Assembly (NCBI GenBank): GCA_947493005.1
Contig: CANLOY010000002.1
Span: 587,810 to 651,809 of the forward strand
From: an uncultured Roseivirga sp.
GTDB taxonomy: Bacteria > Bacteroidota > Bacteroidia > Cytophagales > Cyclobacteriaceae
Direction: 5' to 3'
DNA length: 64,000 nucleotides
Shown here: piece after piece, positions 1 to 6,889 of the stretch
Position numbering within the stretch: position 1 is the stretch's first letter
How the letters are laid out: every line of letters starts with the position of its first letter
Notes under the pieces: model-generated
Database searches by the model: none
What the model was told of the DNA's origin: nothing
The model's input: only the letters and a program-made list of their open reading frames with translations
Made by a program: the position numbers and the translations under genes

Positions 1-2
1 CA

Positions 3-590
3 AACATTCCGATGCTATTTGGTTTTCTGGTTCCCATGGCGATATCTATGTTCTTACTGGGTTTGTATTTGGGGAAAAATAAAGTCTACACTCATTTAGA
101 CGAATTCATTAATCAAGTAAAAAAGCCAATGCTCATTACAGCATTGTTGACCAACATTTACAGACTTTCTTTTTTATTCATTCTCCCTCAATATGATATT
201 TACTCTAGTGAAGCTTTCGGACCTGTCTTTATTAAACTGATGATTGTTTCAGACGTAATAATGGGCTTATTCTATCTGTGGATTATGGGCTGGCTATGGT
301 ATAATACTAAGTGGAAAACCATTTTATCTCCATTGAGGTATGTAGGCAAAATGGCTTTAACTAATTACATCATGCACAGTTTAATCGGTTTGATTTTATT
401 TTCGTCAGTAGGATTCAAGCTATATGAAAAACTGAGCCCATCACAAGCATTCTTAACTGCATTTCTGGTATTTGTTTTTCAGGTGATAGTCAGCAAGTTT
501 TGGCTATCCTTCTACAGGTATGGCCCATTGGAATGGGTTTGGAGATGCGTATCTTACAAAACCTTGCTGCCGATAAAAAAGAAAACATAA
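3..590 (+). CDS. DUF418 (YeiB-like) membrane protein, C-terminal part
   Basis: This is the C-terminal part of a multi-pass inner-membrane protein of the DUF418/YeiB family, whose biochemical role is not established. The frame is open to the left edge of the window, so the 5' end is missing and the internal ATG at 12 is not the real start. Several hydrophobic segments are visible. The typical DUF418 signature lies near the end: a G(K)MALTNY stretch followed by a transmembrane segment and a terminal S-x-x-W-L-x-x-(F/Y)-R-x-GPLEW-x-W-R motif. No partner gene can be seen. The family call is from motif recognition and is fairly sure; function is unknown. Confidence 0.8.
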   Translation, partial: NIPMLFGFLVPMAISMFLLGLYLGKNKVYTHLDEFINQVKKPMLITALLTNIYRLSFLFILPQYDIYSSEAFGPVFIKLMIVSDVIMGLFYLWIMGWLWYNTKWKTILSPLRYVGKMALTNYIMHSLIGLILFSSVGFKLYEKLSPSQAFLTAFLVFVFQVIVSKFWLSFYRYGPLEWVWRCVSYKTLLPIKKKT

Positions 591-665
591 AATCCGGACA
601 CACTATCTCGTTTATAGATAATGTATCAGATAGTTCATCACCCCAGAAAAGATTACGCAGAATTT

Positions 666-832
666 CTCCTTTGTTTGTGTTTTCACCAACAGACACAAGG
701 TTTATGCTTAACCTCATTATTCTTCAGTTTCATTCTACAAGAATTCGAGCATTTCTTTACGCTTTCTAAATAGTATATTAGTATTTTCAATCGGTTTATT
801 CTTGTCGGTGAAAACATCAATAAGGGTAAAAA
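666..832. repeat. Imperfect inverted repeat upstream of the integrase
   Basis: Two arms of about 35 bp lie head to head: 666-703 (read on the minus strand) and about 797-832 (plus strand). They share the core GGTGAAAACA followed by a purine-rich tail. The second arm ends about 17 bp before the integrase ATG. The arms may be operator or recombinase-binding sites, or remnants of a duplicated leader. The rest of the 590-849 gap shows no gene. Confidence 0.4.
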
Positions 833-848
833 TTGTGCAACACACACA

Positions 849-1891
849 ATGAAACTAGAAAAGATAGTTAAAGATGGCATTCGCTATTTCGGCTTAGCGA
901 TTCCTTATAATGTACAACTAATTGCCAAGGCAAAAGAGTTGAAAGGAAAGTGGAACCCGGAATTAAAACTATGGTTATTCAAATCAAATCCTGAAACTGA
1001 AAATTCCTTAACAAAAAGCTTTGAATTAAATAAGCCATCAACCAGAGATAAAATCACCAGTTCGGTCCCTCAAGCTTATATTGACTTATTAGAAAGAAGG
1101 CGTTATAGTCCAAATACGATACAGACCTACGTTTCTCTATTTGAGCAATTCATGAAATATTTTCATGAGACTAAACCGCAAGATTTAACAGATCAGCACG
1201 TGGCAGAATTCCAGACTTATTTGGTCAAAACCAAACAGGTTTCACAAGTACTCAGAATCAATATATCAATGCTATTAAATTCTATTTTGAAAAAGTACTA
1301 GGCAGAGATAAAGCATATTACCGTATCGAAAGGCCTATAAAAGAATTTAAGTTACCGAAGGTGCTATCTGAAAAAGAAGTAGTTGCAATATTGAAAGCGG
1401 TATACAACTTAAAACACAAGACGATGCTACTGTTGGTCTACAGTGCAGGGTTGCGAGCCGGAGAATTGATCAACTTGCGAATTGATGATATTGATGGAGA
1501 GCAAATGCGCGTGTTTGTCCGTGGCGGAAAGGGCAAGAAAGACCGGGTAACGATTTTATCACAGAAAGCACTAAACAGCCTCAGGGAATATTTCAAAAAA
1601 TACAGACCCAAGGAATACTTATTTGAAGGTCAAGACGGAGGACAGTATAGTCTTTCAAGTTTGAGAAGAGTTTTTAAAAGGGCAACAACTAATGCAAAAG
1701 TCAACAAACAAGTTAGTCTCCATAGCCTTAGACACAGTTTTGCAACTCATCTATTGGAAAGCGGGGTAGATTTGAGGTATATTCAAGTTTTACTTGGTCA
1801 TAATTCAAGTAAAACGACAGAAATCTACACACACATTACACACAAAGGATGGAAATCAATAAAAAGCCCTTTAGATCAAATCAACATTTAA
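849..1891 (+). pseudogene. Tyrosine recombinase/integrase, single-base frameshift
   Basis: Site-specific tyrosine recombinase of the XerC/XerD-like type common in Bacteroidota, about 347 residues if repaired. An N-terminal arm-like domain (about residues 1-60) is followed by a SAM-like core-binding domain with the 'YSPNTIQTYVS' box. The catalytic domain lies in a different frame. The frames join if one base is missing near 1243/1244: upstream reads ...KTKQVS and downstream continues TSTQNQYINAIKFYFEKV, the usual family sequence. The catalytic set is intact: Arg in AGLRAGEL, Lys in GGKGKKDR, HSLRH, LLGH and Tyr in EIYTH, ending in a SPLD motif. There is no obvious extra helix between the KDR box and the HSLRH box such as IntI has. 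The frame break leaves 150-aa and about 176-aa pieces; it may be a real mutation or a sequencing error. It sits directly before the cassette-like array. Confidence 0.85.
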
Positions 1892-1990
1892 ATGTGTCAT
1901 TAGCCAATCAAACAGCGTGTATAATGACACTTTTTGTTAAACATATGAGATATAATGACACAAAAATGTATCATTAGCCAACGTTGGCAT
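1889..1990 (+). other. Candidate attI-like recombination site
   Basis: Directly after the integrase stop lie two copies of a 17-bp direct repeat (1891-1907 and 1965-1981, one mismatch, ending TTAGCCAA). Two exact copies of TATAATGACAC (1920-1930 and 1951-1961) are partly inverted relative to the first repeat. The second direct repeat runs into a perfect 12-bp palindrome GCCAACGTTGGC (1977-1988). The GTT at 1983-1985 is the left border of the first cassette-like unit. Repeats next to the integrase plus a single AAC/GTT core are what an attI-type site should look like. This is inference from layout. Confidence 0.55.
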
Positions 1991-2059
1991 TCATAAGAAT
2001 TAAAAATTATAAAGAAAGTTGAAAAATTTAAAGAGCAGGAATATTAAATATTATAAAAA

Positions 2060-2458
2060 ATGAAAAAACTATTATTTATTACAGCAATTACAATTTTAGT
2101 TTCATGTTCAAAAGATGACGAACCAACTAGATTAATGTATGATATTACTTATACAGTAGTTGCGTCAAACGGAGCAACAATTAACAAGGTAGAATATAGA
2201 GATGATAAAGGCGACCTTATCGAACTAACCAATGTTACTTCTCCTTGGACAATAAACCTCAATGTAAGAGCGGGACTTGGATTGGAGGCTGCAGCTTATG
2301 GAGACATTCCTTATCAAGGTTCTTTGAGTATAACCGCAACTTGGACACCTGAAGGAGGTTCAGCTCAATCGGAATCAGAAACATTGCCGAATGACATCCC
2401 TAATTCTACTATTAATAATGGCAGAGTAGAAATTTCTGGGAGAACATTACCTGATTAA
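2060..2458 (+). CDS. Small lipoprotein, cassette 1
   Basis: A 132-residue protein with a short basic N terminus, a hydrophobic stretch and a lipobox (LVSC, Cys near residue 16) followed by KDDE. It is therefore probably lipid-anchored outside the inner membrane. The mature part reads as beta-strands: VVASNGATINKVEYRD, a SPW-containing strand and a Gly/Ala-rich strand. This resembles the small Ig-like fold of MmpS-like lipoproteins, but the match is weak and the function is unknown. It is the only gene in the first cassette-like unit (1983-2593). The upstream DNA is very AT-rich and could carry its own promoter. Confidence 0.75.
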   Translation: MKKLLFITAITILVSCSKDDEPTRLMYDITYTVVASNGATINKVEYRDDKGDLIELTNVTSPWTINLNVRAGLGLEAAAYGDIPYQGSLSITATWTPEGGSAQSESETLPNDIPNSTINNGRVEISGRTLPD

Positions 2459-2467
2459 AAAAAACGA

Positions 2468-2602
2468 AATGCCAACAATGGCTATAAATAATTGCTTGTT
2501 CTCGCCTACTTCTGAAAATCCTTGCGGATTTTCAGTTTAGTGTGTACTTGCTAAGTTAAGTGCTAACCCACGCAACTACTCATAGCCGAGACCGTTGTGC
2601 GT
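2468..2602 (+). other. attC-like palindromic recombination site 1
   Basis: An imperfect palindrome of about 135 bp closes cassette 1. The left outer arm begins with the box AATGCCAAC (2468-2476), then AATGGCTAT and an AATTGC box. The right arm has a GCAACT box, ATAGCC with extra unpaired bases, then the core GTTGTGCGT (2594-2602). The centre folds as a perfect 10-bp hairpin (2512-2521 with 2526-2535). AATGCCAAC is the exact reverse complement of GTTGGCATT at the start of the same unit (1983-1991), as expected for an integron cassette circle reopened at GTT. Apart from the IR at 2713, this accounts for the long gene-free gap. Confidence 0.65.
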
Positions 2603-2712
2603 CACTATAAAAAATAAACGTTAATGAATTATCAAATATTTTAGAACTCCGTCCAGCTTTAGAAGTTCATGTGAAACTTTATTGAACACTTTTGTCCAAT
2701 TTCTAAATTTTC

Positions 2713-2745
2713 AATCATTAAGAATATAAACGTTTATTAATGATT
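2713..2745. promoter_or_regulatory. Inverted repeat upstream of the YCII-sigma pair
   Basis: AATCATTAA (2713-2721) and TTAATGATT (2737-2745) form a perfect 9-bp inverted repeat with a 15-bp spacer, ending 17 bp before the YCII start codon. The position fits an operator or the promoter region of the downstream pair. Which protein binds is unknown. Confidence 0.35.
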
Positions 2746-2762
2746 CATTAAAAGTAAAAGAC

Positions 2763-3113
2763 ATGAAAAATTTTATGATGTTGTTCCACAGTGAACCAAA
2801 TCCTGATTTTAACCCTACTCCTGATCAAATACAAAATGAAATTAAAGCTTGGCAAGATTGGATGGAAGGTATTGGCGCACAAGGCAAACTCAAAAATCCG
2901 GGAGAAGCTTTGGGCTTTGAAGGAAAAACCATGCACACTGATGGTTCTATTACAGATGGGCCCTATGCAGAAGTTAAAGAAATTGTAGGTGGTTTTATGA
3001 TCGTCTCGGCTGATTCTATTGAAGAAGCTATCCAACTTAGTAATGGTTGTCCTGCATTAAGTAGCGGTGGTAAAGTAGAAGTCAGAGACATTATGGTTTT
3101 TGATGAAATGTAA
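2763..3113 (+). CDS. YCII/DGPF family protein
   Basis: A 116-residue YciI-related protein. It has the family hallmarks MKNFMMLFHSE at the N terminus and the DGPYAE (DGPF-type) motif at about residues 66-71, followed by the conserved K-E-x-V-G-G-F strand and a C-terminal V-E-V-R strand. It is a soluble ferredoxin-like fold whose biochemical role is unknown. It lies 25 bp upstream of an ECF sigma factor with a TPR-type tail, the standard pairing for ECF42 sigma factors, so the two are probably cotranscribed. It opens the second cassette-like unit, after site 1 and a 9-bp inverted repeat. Confidence 0.9.
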   Translation: MKNFMMLFHSEPNPDFNPTPDQIQNEIKAWQDWMEGIGAQGKLKNPGEALGFEGKTMHTDGSITDGPYAEVKEIVGGFMIVSADSIEEAIQLSNGCPALSSGGKVEVRDIMVFDEM

Positions 3114-3138
3114 TCTGCATAACTAGGATGATAGCTAT

Positions 3139-4359
3139 ATGGATGACGAACAACTATCCGAAATATTTAAGTCTGAGTACAGCAACTTGATTGCTGTACT
3201 CAGCAATTATTATGGATTAACTGACCTACAATTAGCAGAAGATATTGTCTCGGATACTTTTCTTAAAGCCATGAAATCATGGTCTCATAAAGGTATTCCC
3301 AAATTTCCAAAAGCCTGGCTCCGGAAAGTAGCTCAGAATCTATTGAACGAACATCATAGAAGAAAAAAAATCTATGATGAAAAAATCACTCCTGAAATAA
3401 GAGCAAAAAATCATCAAATTAATTTCATAGAAATTACTGATAAAATAATTGAAGATAGTCAGCTTCAGATGATATTTGTGCTTTGTGACCCTGACCTCAA
3501 TAGAGAATCTCAACTTTGTCTTGCTTTAAGAATTTTATGTGGTTTTAGTATTGAAGAGATTGCTAGAGCACTTTTGTCAAACAAAGAAACAATTAACAAA
3601 AAAATCTATAGAGCTAAAAAAGTAATCAAAGAACGTGATCGAATTGAAACGAATCTTACATCAGATCAATATATATCGAGGCTTGATAATGTATTAAGGG
3701 TCATTTACCTAATATTTAATGAGGGATATTATAGCAGTGTTGACGAAGAAAATATCCGCCATGAAATATGCTGGGAAGCTATGCGACTCGGCCTTTTTTT
3801 ATCAGAGCAAAAAAAATTTCCAAAGCAAAAAATATACGCCCTGATAGCCTTAATGTGTTTCCATACTTCTAGGATAGATGCAAGGACATCTGGCGAAAAC
3901 GGTGATCTTTTGTACCAAGAACAAGATAAAAGAAAATGGAATAAAAATCTGATTCAAAAAGGCAGTAAATATCTTAACCTTTCTGCTGTGGGAAATGTTG
4001 TTACCAAATACCATCTTGAAGCTGCAATAGCCTATTGGCACACCAAGGAAACTAAAGAAAAATGGAATAATATATTACAGCTATACAATAAATTGCTCAC
4101 AATAGAATATTCACCCATCATAGCTATGAATCGAACCTATGCCCTTGCACAGGCGAACTCTATTGATGAAGCCATTCAAGAAGCACATAAATTAGAATTA
4201 AAAGATAACCACCATTATTTCTGTTTGTTAGCTGAGCTTTACCGTATGCACAACAACATTAATAAAGAAATAGAATACTTAAATAAAGCAATTGAATTTG
4301 CGAATAAGAAAAATGAAAAAGAGTTAATCAATGATAGATTAGAAAAAGCAAGGCGATAA
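3139..4359 (+). CDS. ECF RNA polymerase sigma factor, ECF42 type
   Basis: A 406-residue sigma factor. Region 2 covers about residues 8-75 (LAEDIVSDTFLKAMKSW, then KAWLRKVAQNLL), and region 4 about 130-185 (RILCGFSIEEIARAL with the HTH). A long C-terminal extension (about 190-406) contains LNEGYYSS-type and TPR-like helices (IAMNRTYALAQAN), as in DUF6596/ECF42 proteins. In this group there is no classical anti-sigma factor; the extension controls activity, and the partner is the DGPF/YCII protein, here the gene immediately upstream. This supports a two-gene operon. Finding a transcription regulator inside a cassette-like unit is unusual. The family call is strong; the target promoters are unknown. 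Confidence 0.92.
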   Translation: MDDEQLSEIFKSEYSNLIAVLSNYYGLTDLQLAEDIVSDTFLKAMKSWSHKGIPKFPKAWLRKVAQNLLNEHHRRKKIYDEKITPEIRAKNHQINFIEITDKIIEDSQLQMIFVLCDPDLNRESQLCLALRILCGFSIEEIARALLSNKETINKKIYRAKKVIKERDRIETNLTSDQYISRLDNVLRVIYLIFNEGYYSSVDEENIRHEICWEAMRLGLFLSEQKKFPKQKIYALIALMCFHTSRIDARTSGENGDLLYQEQDKRKWNKNLIQKGSKYLNLSAVGNVVTKYHLEAAIAYWHTKETKEKWNNILQLYNKLLTIEYSPIIAMNRTYALAQANSIDEAIQEAHKLELKDNHHYFCLLAELYRMHNNINKEIEYLNKAIEFANKKNEKELINDRLEKARR

Positions 4360-4398
4360 CATCTTAAAATTGGTAAAGCACCATATATTCAGAAATGA

Positions 4399-4497
4399 GG
4401 AGTCGCTAATCAAGGAATTAATTTTACAACCAATGATTATAAAAAAAATACAATGCAGGATTTGCAAGAATTAAAAAATAAAGCTGAAGCAAAGTAA
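4399..4497 (+). pseudogene. 32-codon gene remnant
   Basis: Between the sigma factor and the VOC lipoprotein an open stretch without a start codon reads GVANQGINFTTNDYKKNTMQ and ends DLQELKNKAEAK-stop. It looks like the C-terminal tail of a lost gene, because the composition is protein-like and it lies inside a multi-gene cassette-like unit. The family is not recognised. A very short ORF could also start at the internal ATG. Confidence is low. Confidence 0.25.
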
Positions 4498-4539
4498 ATA
4501 ATAACCCGAACAAAGAACAAAATAAATTTAAACTAGAAA

Positions 4540-5034
4540 ATGAAACGGATCATTCTAAATGCTACTATTATACTCGCCCTTAATTTCACAGCTTGTAACA
4601 ATCAAAATAAACCTGAACTAGAAGGACATAAAGTAGATTCTGGCAAAGAGCAAATGACTAATGAGATACAAAGTTATATCTCCATTTTTGAAATTCCAGC
4701 AACGGATATTTCACGAGCAGTTAATTTTTATCAAGCAATATTGGGCATTAACATTGAGGAAATGGAATTCTCAGGAATGGAAATGGGATTGTTTCCATAC
4801 GAAGGACAAATGGTAACAGGAGTCATAATTAAAGGAGAGGGATACCAACCTTCAGCAGATGGAGTAACTATATACCTGAATGGTGGAGACAACCTTCAGG
4901 TAATTCTTGATAAAGTTGAGAAAAATGGTGGGAAAATCATCGTCCCAAAAACTGCCCACGCAGATGAAAGCGGATTTTTTGCTTTGTTTTTAGATACGGA
5001 AGGAAATAAACTAGGTCTAAATTCACCAAACTAA
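4540..5034 (+). CDS. VOC (glyoxalase-like) lipoprotein, cassette 2
   Basis: A 164-residue protein with a signal sequence and lipobox (FTAC, Cys near 19). A single vicinal-oxygen-chelate domain follows at about 45-164, with the family strand YISIFEIPATDISRAVNFYQ, an ILGI turn and a C-terminal D-T-E-G-N-K-L-G-L strand. Such domains act as glyoxalases, dioxygenases or binding and resistance proteins; no substrate can be assigned. It is the last gene of the second cassette-like unit, and its stop lies 16 bp before site 2. A close paralogue with a different N-terminal anchor lies at 7780, outside the clear array. Confidence 0.88.
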   Translation: MKRIILNATIILALNFTACNNQNKPELEGHKVDSGKEQMTNEIQSYISIFEIPATDISRAVNFYQAILGINIEEMEFSGMEMGLFPYEGQMVTGVIIKGEGYQPSADGVTIYLNGGDNLQVILDKVEKNGGKIIVPKTAHADESGFFALFLDTEGNKLGLNSPN

Positions 5035-5050
5035 AAGGAATAAAAAGCGA

Positions 5051-5185
5051 ACGCACAACAAGGTATAAAAGCAATAGCGGTTCGGGTGCAAACTCGAACC
5101 GCTATTGTGTTTAATTAAGTATATTGCTTGCCGAAAAACAGGTGCGTTTTAATCCACTACTGCTCTTATACTAACCGTTATGTAC
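5051..5185 (+). other. attC-like palindromic recombination site 2
   Basis: A 135-bp imperfect palindrome closes cassette 2. The left box ACGCACAAC (5051-5059) is followed by AAGGTATAA and GCAAT. The right side has ATTGC (5123-5127), TTATAC with extra bases, and the core GTTATGTAC (5177-5185). The centre is a perfect 13-bp hairpin (5072-5084 with 5095-5107). ACGCACAAC is the exact reverse complement of GTTGTGCGT at the start of this same unit (2594-2602). Length and layout equal site 1 although the bases differ, which points to conserved structure rather than conserved sequence. Confidence 0.65.
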
Positions 5186-5864
5186 TTGGCTTTCCATTTA
5201 AATAGAATAGGATGAAGGCCAAGCTATCCCAAAGACCGTGAATTATAATAAGAGGCCATATACTTCTCTTGGTTAACAGCAGGTAGCTTCCGGTGACTAG
5301 TGCACCAAACCCTACAGCTACGGCAGTACCTAAGCCTGCATATGCATGACCAAAGCCAAATATGGTAGCTTGAAAGATGATTCCACAAGCAAAACCTATC
5401 TTTTTGTCTTTGAATAAAACTTGAAATCTTTTCAGAAGATACCCCCTGAATATCATTTCCTCTCCAAAGGCAGCAGCCAACCACACAATAATCAACCATA
5501 TAATTAGAGCTAGCTCACTTCCATGGATGTGCTCGAAAAAGCTATAGTCAGTTGGAGGAAGCTTGAAGACCCCTCGAATCCAGTCTTTCACATTTTGCAC
5601 CAACAAAAGGTTAGAAAGAAAGAGGCCAATCACGATCAGAAAAAACTGCCAGTGTTTAAAGGGTTGTTTTAGTCCATAATCACTCCATGACTCATCATGT
5701 TTTTTGAGAAACAGCGAAATGACTACAACAATTATCAGTGACCGGATGGGAACCGGTCCATTAGATGGCAACCCTAATGCAGGGTAAACACCATGGGTAA
5801 AAAGGAATTGGGCAGCAATCCCAATTAAAGTAAGGATACCCAATTCTATTAATAATCTTTTCAT
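5178..5864 (-). CDS. CPBP family intramembrane metalloprotease, cassette 3
   Basis: A 228-residue multi-pass membrane protein of the CPBP (Abi/CaaX protease-like) family. The three motifs are present: EEMIFRG (about 136-142), FGFGHAY (His, about 172) and HGLWDS near the C terminus. It probably cleaves or processes a membrane-embedded peptide; the substrate is unknown. It is the only gene between recombination-like sites 2 and 3 and runs opposite to its neighbours. Its stop codon (5178-5180) overlaps the GTTA core of site 2, so the coding end touches the predicted crossover point. Family call sure, role unknown. Confidence 0.92.
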   Translation of the reverse strand: MKRLLIELGILTLIGIAAQFLFTHGVYPALGLPSNGPVPIRSLIIVVVISLFLKKHDESWSDYGLKQPFKHWQFFLIVIGLFLSNLLLVQNVKDWIRGVFKLPPTDYSFFEHIHGSELALIIWLIIVWLAAAFGEEMIFRGYLLKRFQVLFKDKKIGFACGIIFQATIFGFGHAYAGLGTAVAVGFGALVTGSYLLLTKRSIWPLIIIHGLWDSLAFILFYLNGKPST

Positions 5865-6035
5865 GCCGACTTGATAGTTCTACTATCATGATGCCTAAAT
5901 TGAGGTGTTGGTTGCGTAGAACTTCTAGCTGTTCTTGTGAGTTATACTGGCTAATTATTATTGCAGTCCTTTATAAAGTATAATCATTATGGATTGTTTG
6001 ATATTCATTTATGAATCAAGTAACCCAACTTACAC

Positions 6036-6226
6036 CATAACAAATGCTAAAGTTACATATACCAAAGTGCTGCAAGCGACCGTTTCTTTCTGTAGGTTTT
6101 CCAGTTCTGGATTTTCTCTTCTGAACGTAGTGGTTTTCTAAGAGCTTTGTGCGTATGGCACAGATCAGCTAGCTTAGTGCAATTAGCACAGTGTAGATAT
6201 ACGCACTTTGGCTAGACGTTAGTGGC
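6036..6226 (+). other. attC-like palindromic recombination site 3
   Basis: A 191-bp structured site closes cassette 3. The left box CATAAC (6036-6041) is followed by AAATGCTAAAG. On the right CTTTGGCTAGAC precedes the core GTTAGTGGC (6218-6226). Inner perfect stems are CCAAAGTGC/GCACTTTGG (6062-6070 with 6203-6211) and GTGCGTAT/ATACGCAC (6149-6156 with 6199-6206). These two share bases at 6203-6206, so they are alternatives. CATAAC is the reverse complement of GTTATG at the start of the same unit (5177-5182). It is longer and more complex than sites 1 and 2. Nothing else is seen in the 5864-6249 gap. Confidence 0.55.
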
Positions 6227-6248
6227 AATAATTCAAAACTCATAAAGC

Positions 6249-6680
6249 ATGGCCGATATATATCATTATTTTCCAATTAATGCATCACTTTCCGAAGTGT
6301 TTAATAGTGTTTCTACACCTGAAGGTTTAAATAGGTGGTGGAGTAAAACATCCAAAGGTAATCTCGCAATAGGAGAAACATTTACACTTTTCTTTGGCCC
6401 CAAACACACTTGGACAGCTAAAGTTTCAAAACTTGTTTCAAACAAAGAATTTGAACTAACCATTACTGATGCTAACTCAGAATGGAATGACACCAAAGTT
6501 GGGTTTATCTTGGATTTTAAAAATAATATTACAAATGTTCAGTTCTATCATATTGGTTGGAAAGAAAGTAGCGAGCACTATAGAATTTCGTGTTACTGTT
6601 GGGCGATGTATTTAAGAATATTAAAACGTTATCTGGAATTTGGGGAAGAAGTTTCTTATGAAAATAGATTAGAAGTTTAA
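6249..6680 (+). CDS. SRPBCC (AHSA1-like) domain protein, cassette 4
   Basis: A 143-residue soluble protein with the START/SRPBCC fold of the AHSA1 family: an N-terminal INASLSEVFNSVSTPEGLNRWW segment, a GETFTLFF strand, and a C-terminal helix (WAMYLRILKRYLEFGE). These proteins bind hydrophobic ligands or act as Hsp90 co-chaperone-like modules; many bacterial members have no known role. It is the only gene of the fourth cassette-like unit, starting 23 bp after the core of site 3. The ATG at 6249 fits the family start. Confidence 0.9.
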   Translation: MADIYHYFPINASLSEVFNSVSTPEGLNRWWSKTSKGNLAIGETFTLFFGPKHTWTAKVSKLVSNKEFELTITDANSEWNDTKVGFILDFKNNITNVQFYHIGWKESSEHYRISCYCWAMYLRILKRYLEFGEEVSYENRLEV

Positions 6681-6708
6681 ACTGACAAGCCCTTGAAATA
6701 GTAAAAAC

Positions 6709-6760
6709 ATTGTCACTAATAAAGCCCAATCTGTAATGAAAAGCAGTTTAGTCGCAACGC
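6709..6760 (+). other. Degenerate attC-like half site 4
   Basis: ATTGTCACTAAT (6709-6720) matches the reverse complement of the start of this unit (GTTAGTGGCAAT, 6218-6229) at 10 of 12 positions. It is followed by AAAGCCC, as the other sites have AA(A/T)GGC-like bases after the core. No matching right arm with GTT is seen before the next gene, so the array seems to decay here. Confidence 0.4.
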
Positions 6761-6889
6761 TATGAATCTCAATACTCCAACCAACTCAACAAAATCAGTT
6801 GGCTAAGGTCAAAAATCTGGTTTATTTTCATACAATTAATAACTACATGAAAAAGACAGACAACAGTCGTTTTCCTCAAAATATTGCGC

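Noticed and set aside
500-769. Long open frame over the DUF418 end and beyond
   Set aside because: It is a shadow of the DUF418 gene in another frame and runs into non-coding repeats; composition is not protein-like.
1200-1300. Programmed ribosomal frameshift in the integrase
   Set aside because: No slippery heptamer or stimulatory hairpin is seen near 1243, and homologues in the family are single-frame.
849-1891. Canonical class-type IntI
   Set aside because: There is no clear extra helix between the KDR and HSLRH boxes, and the N-terminal domain is of the Bacteroidota recombinase type.
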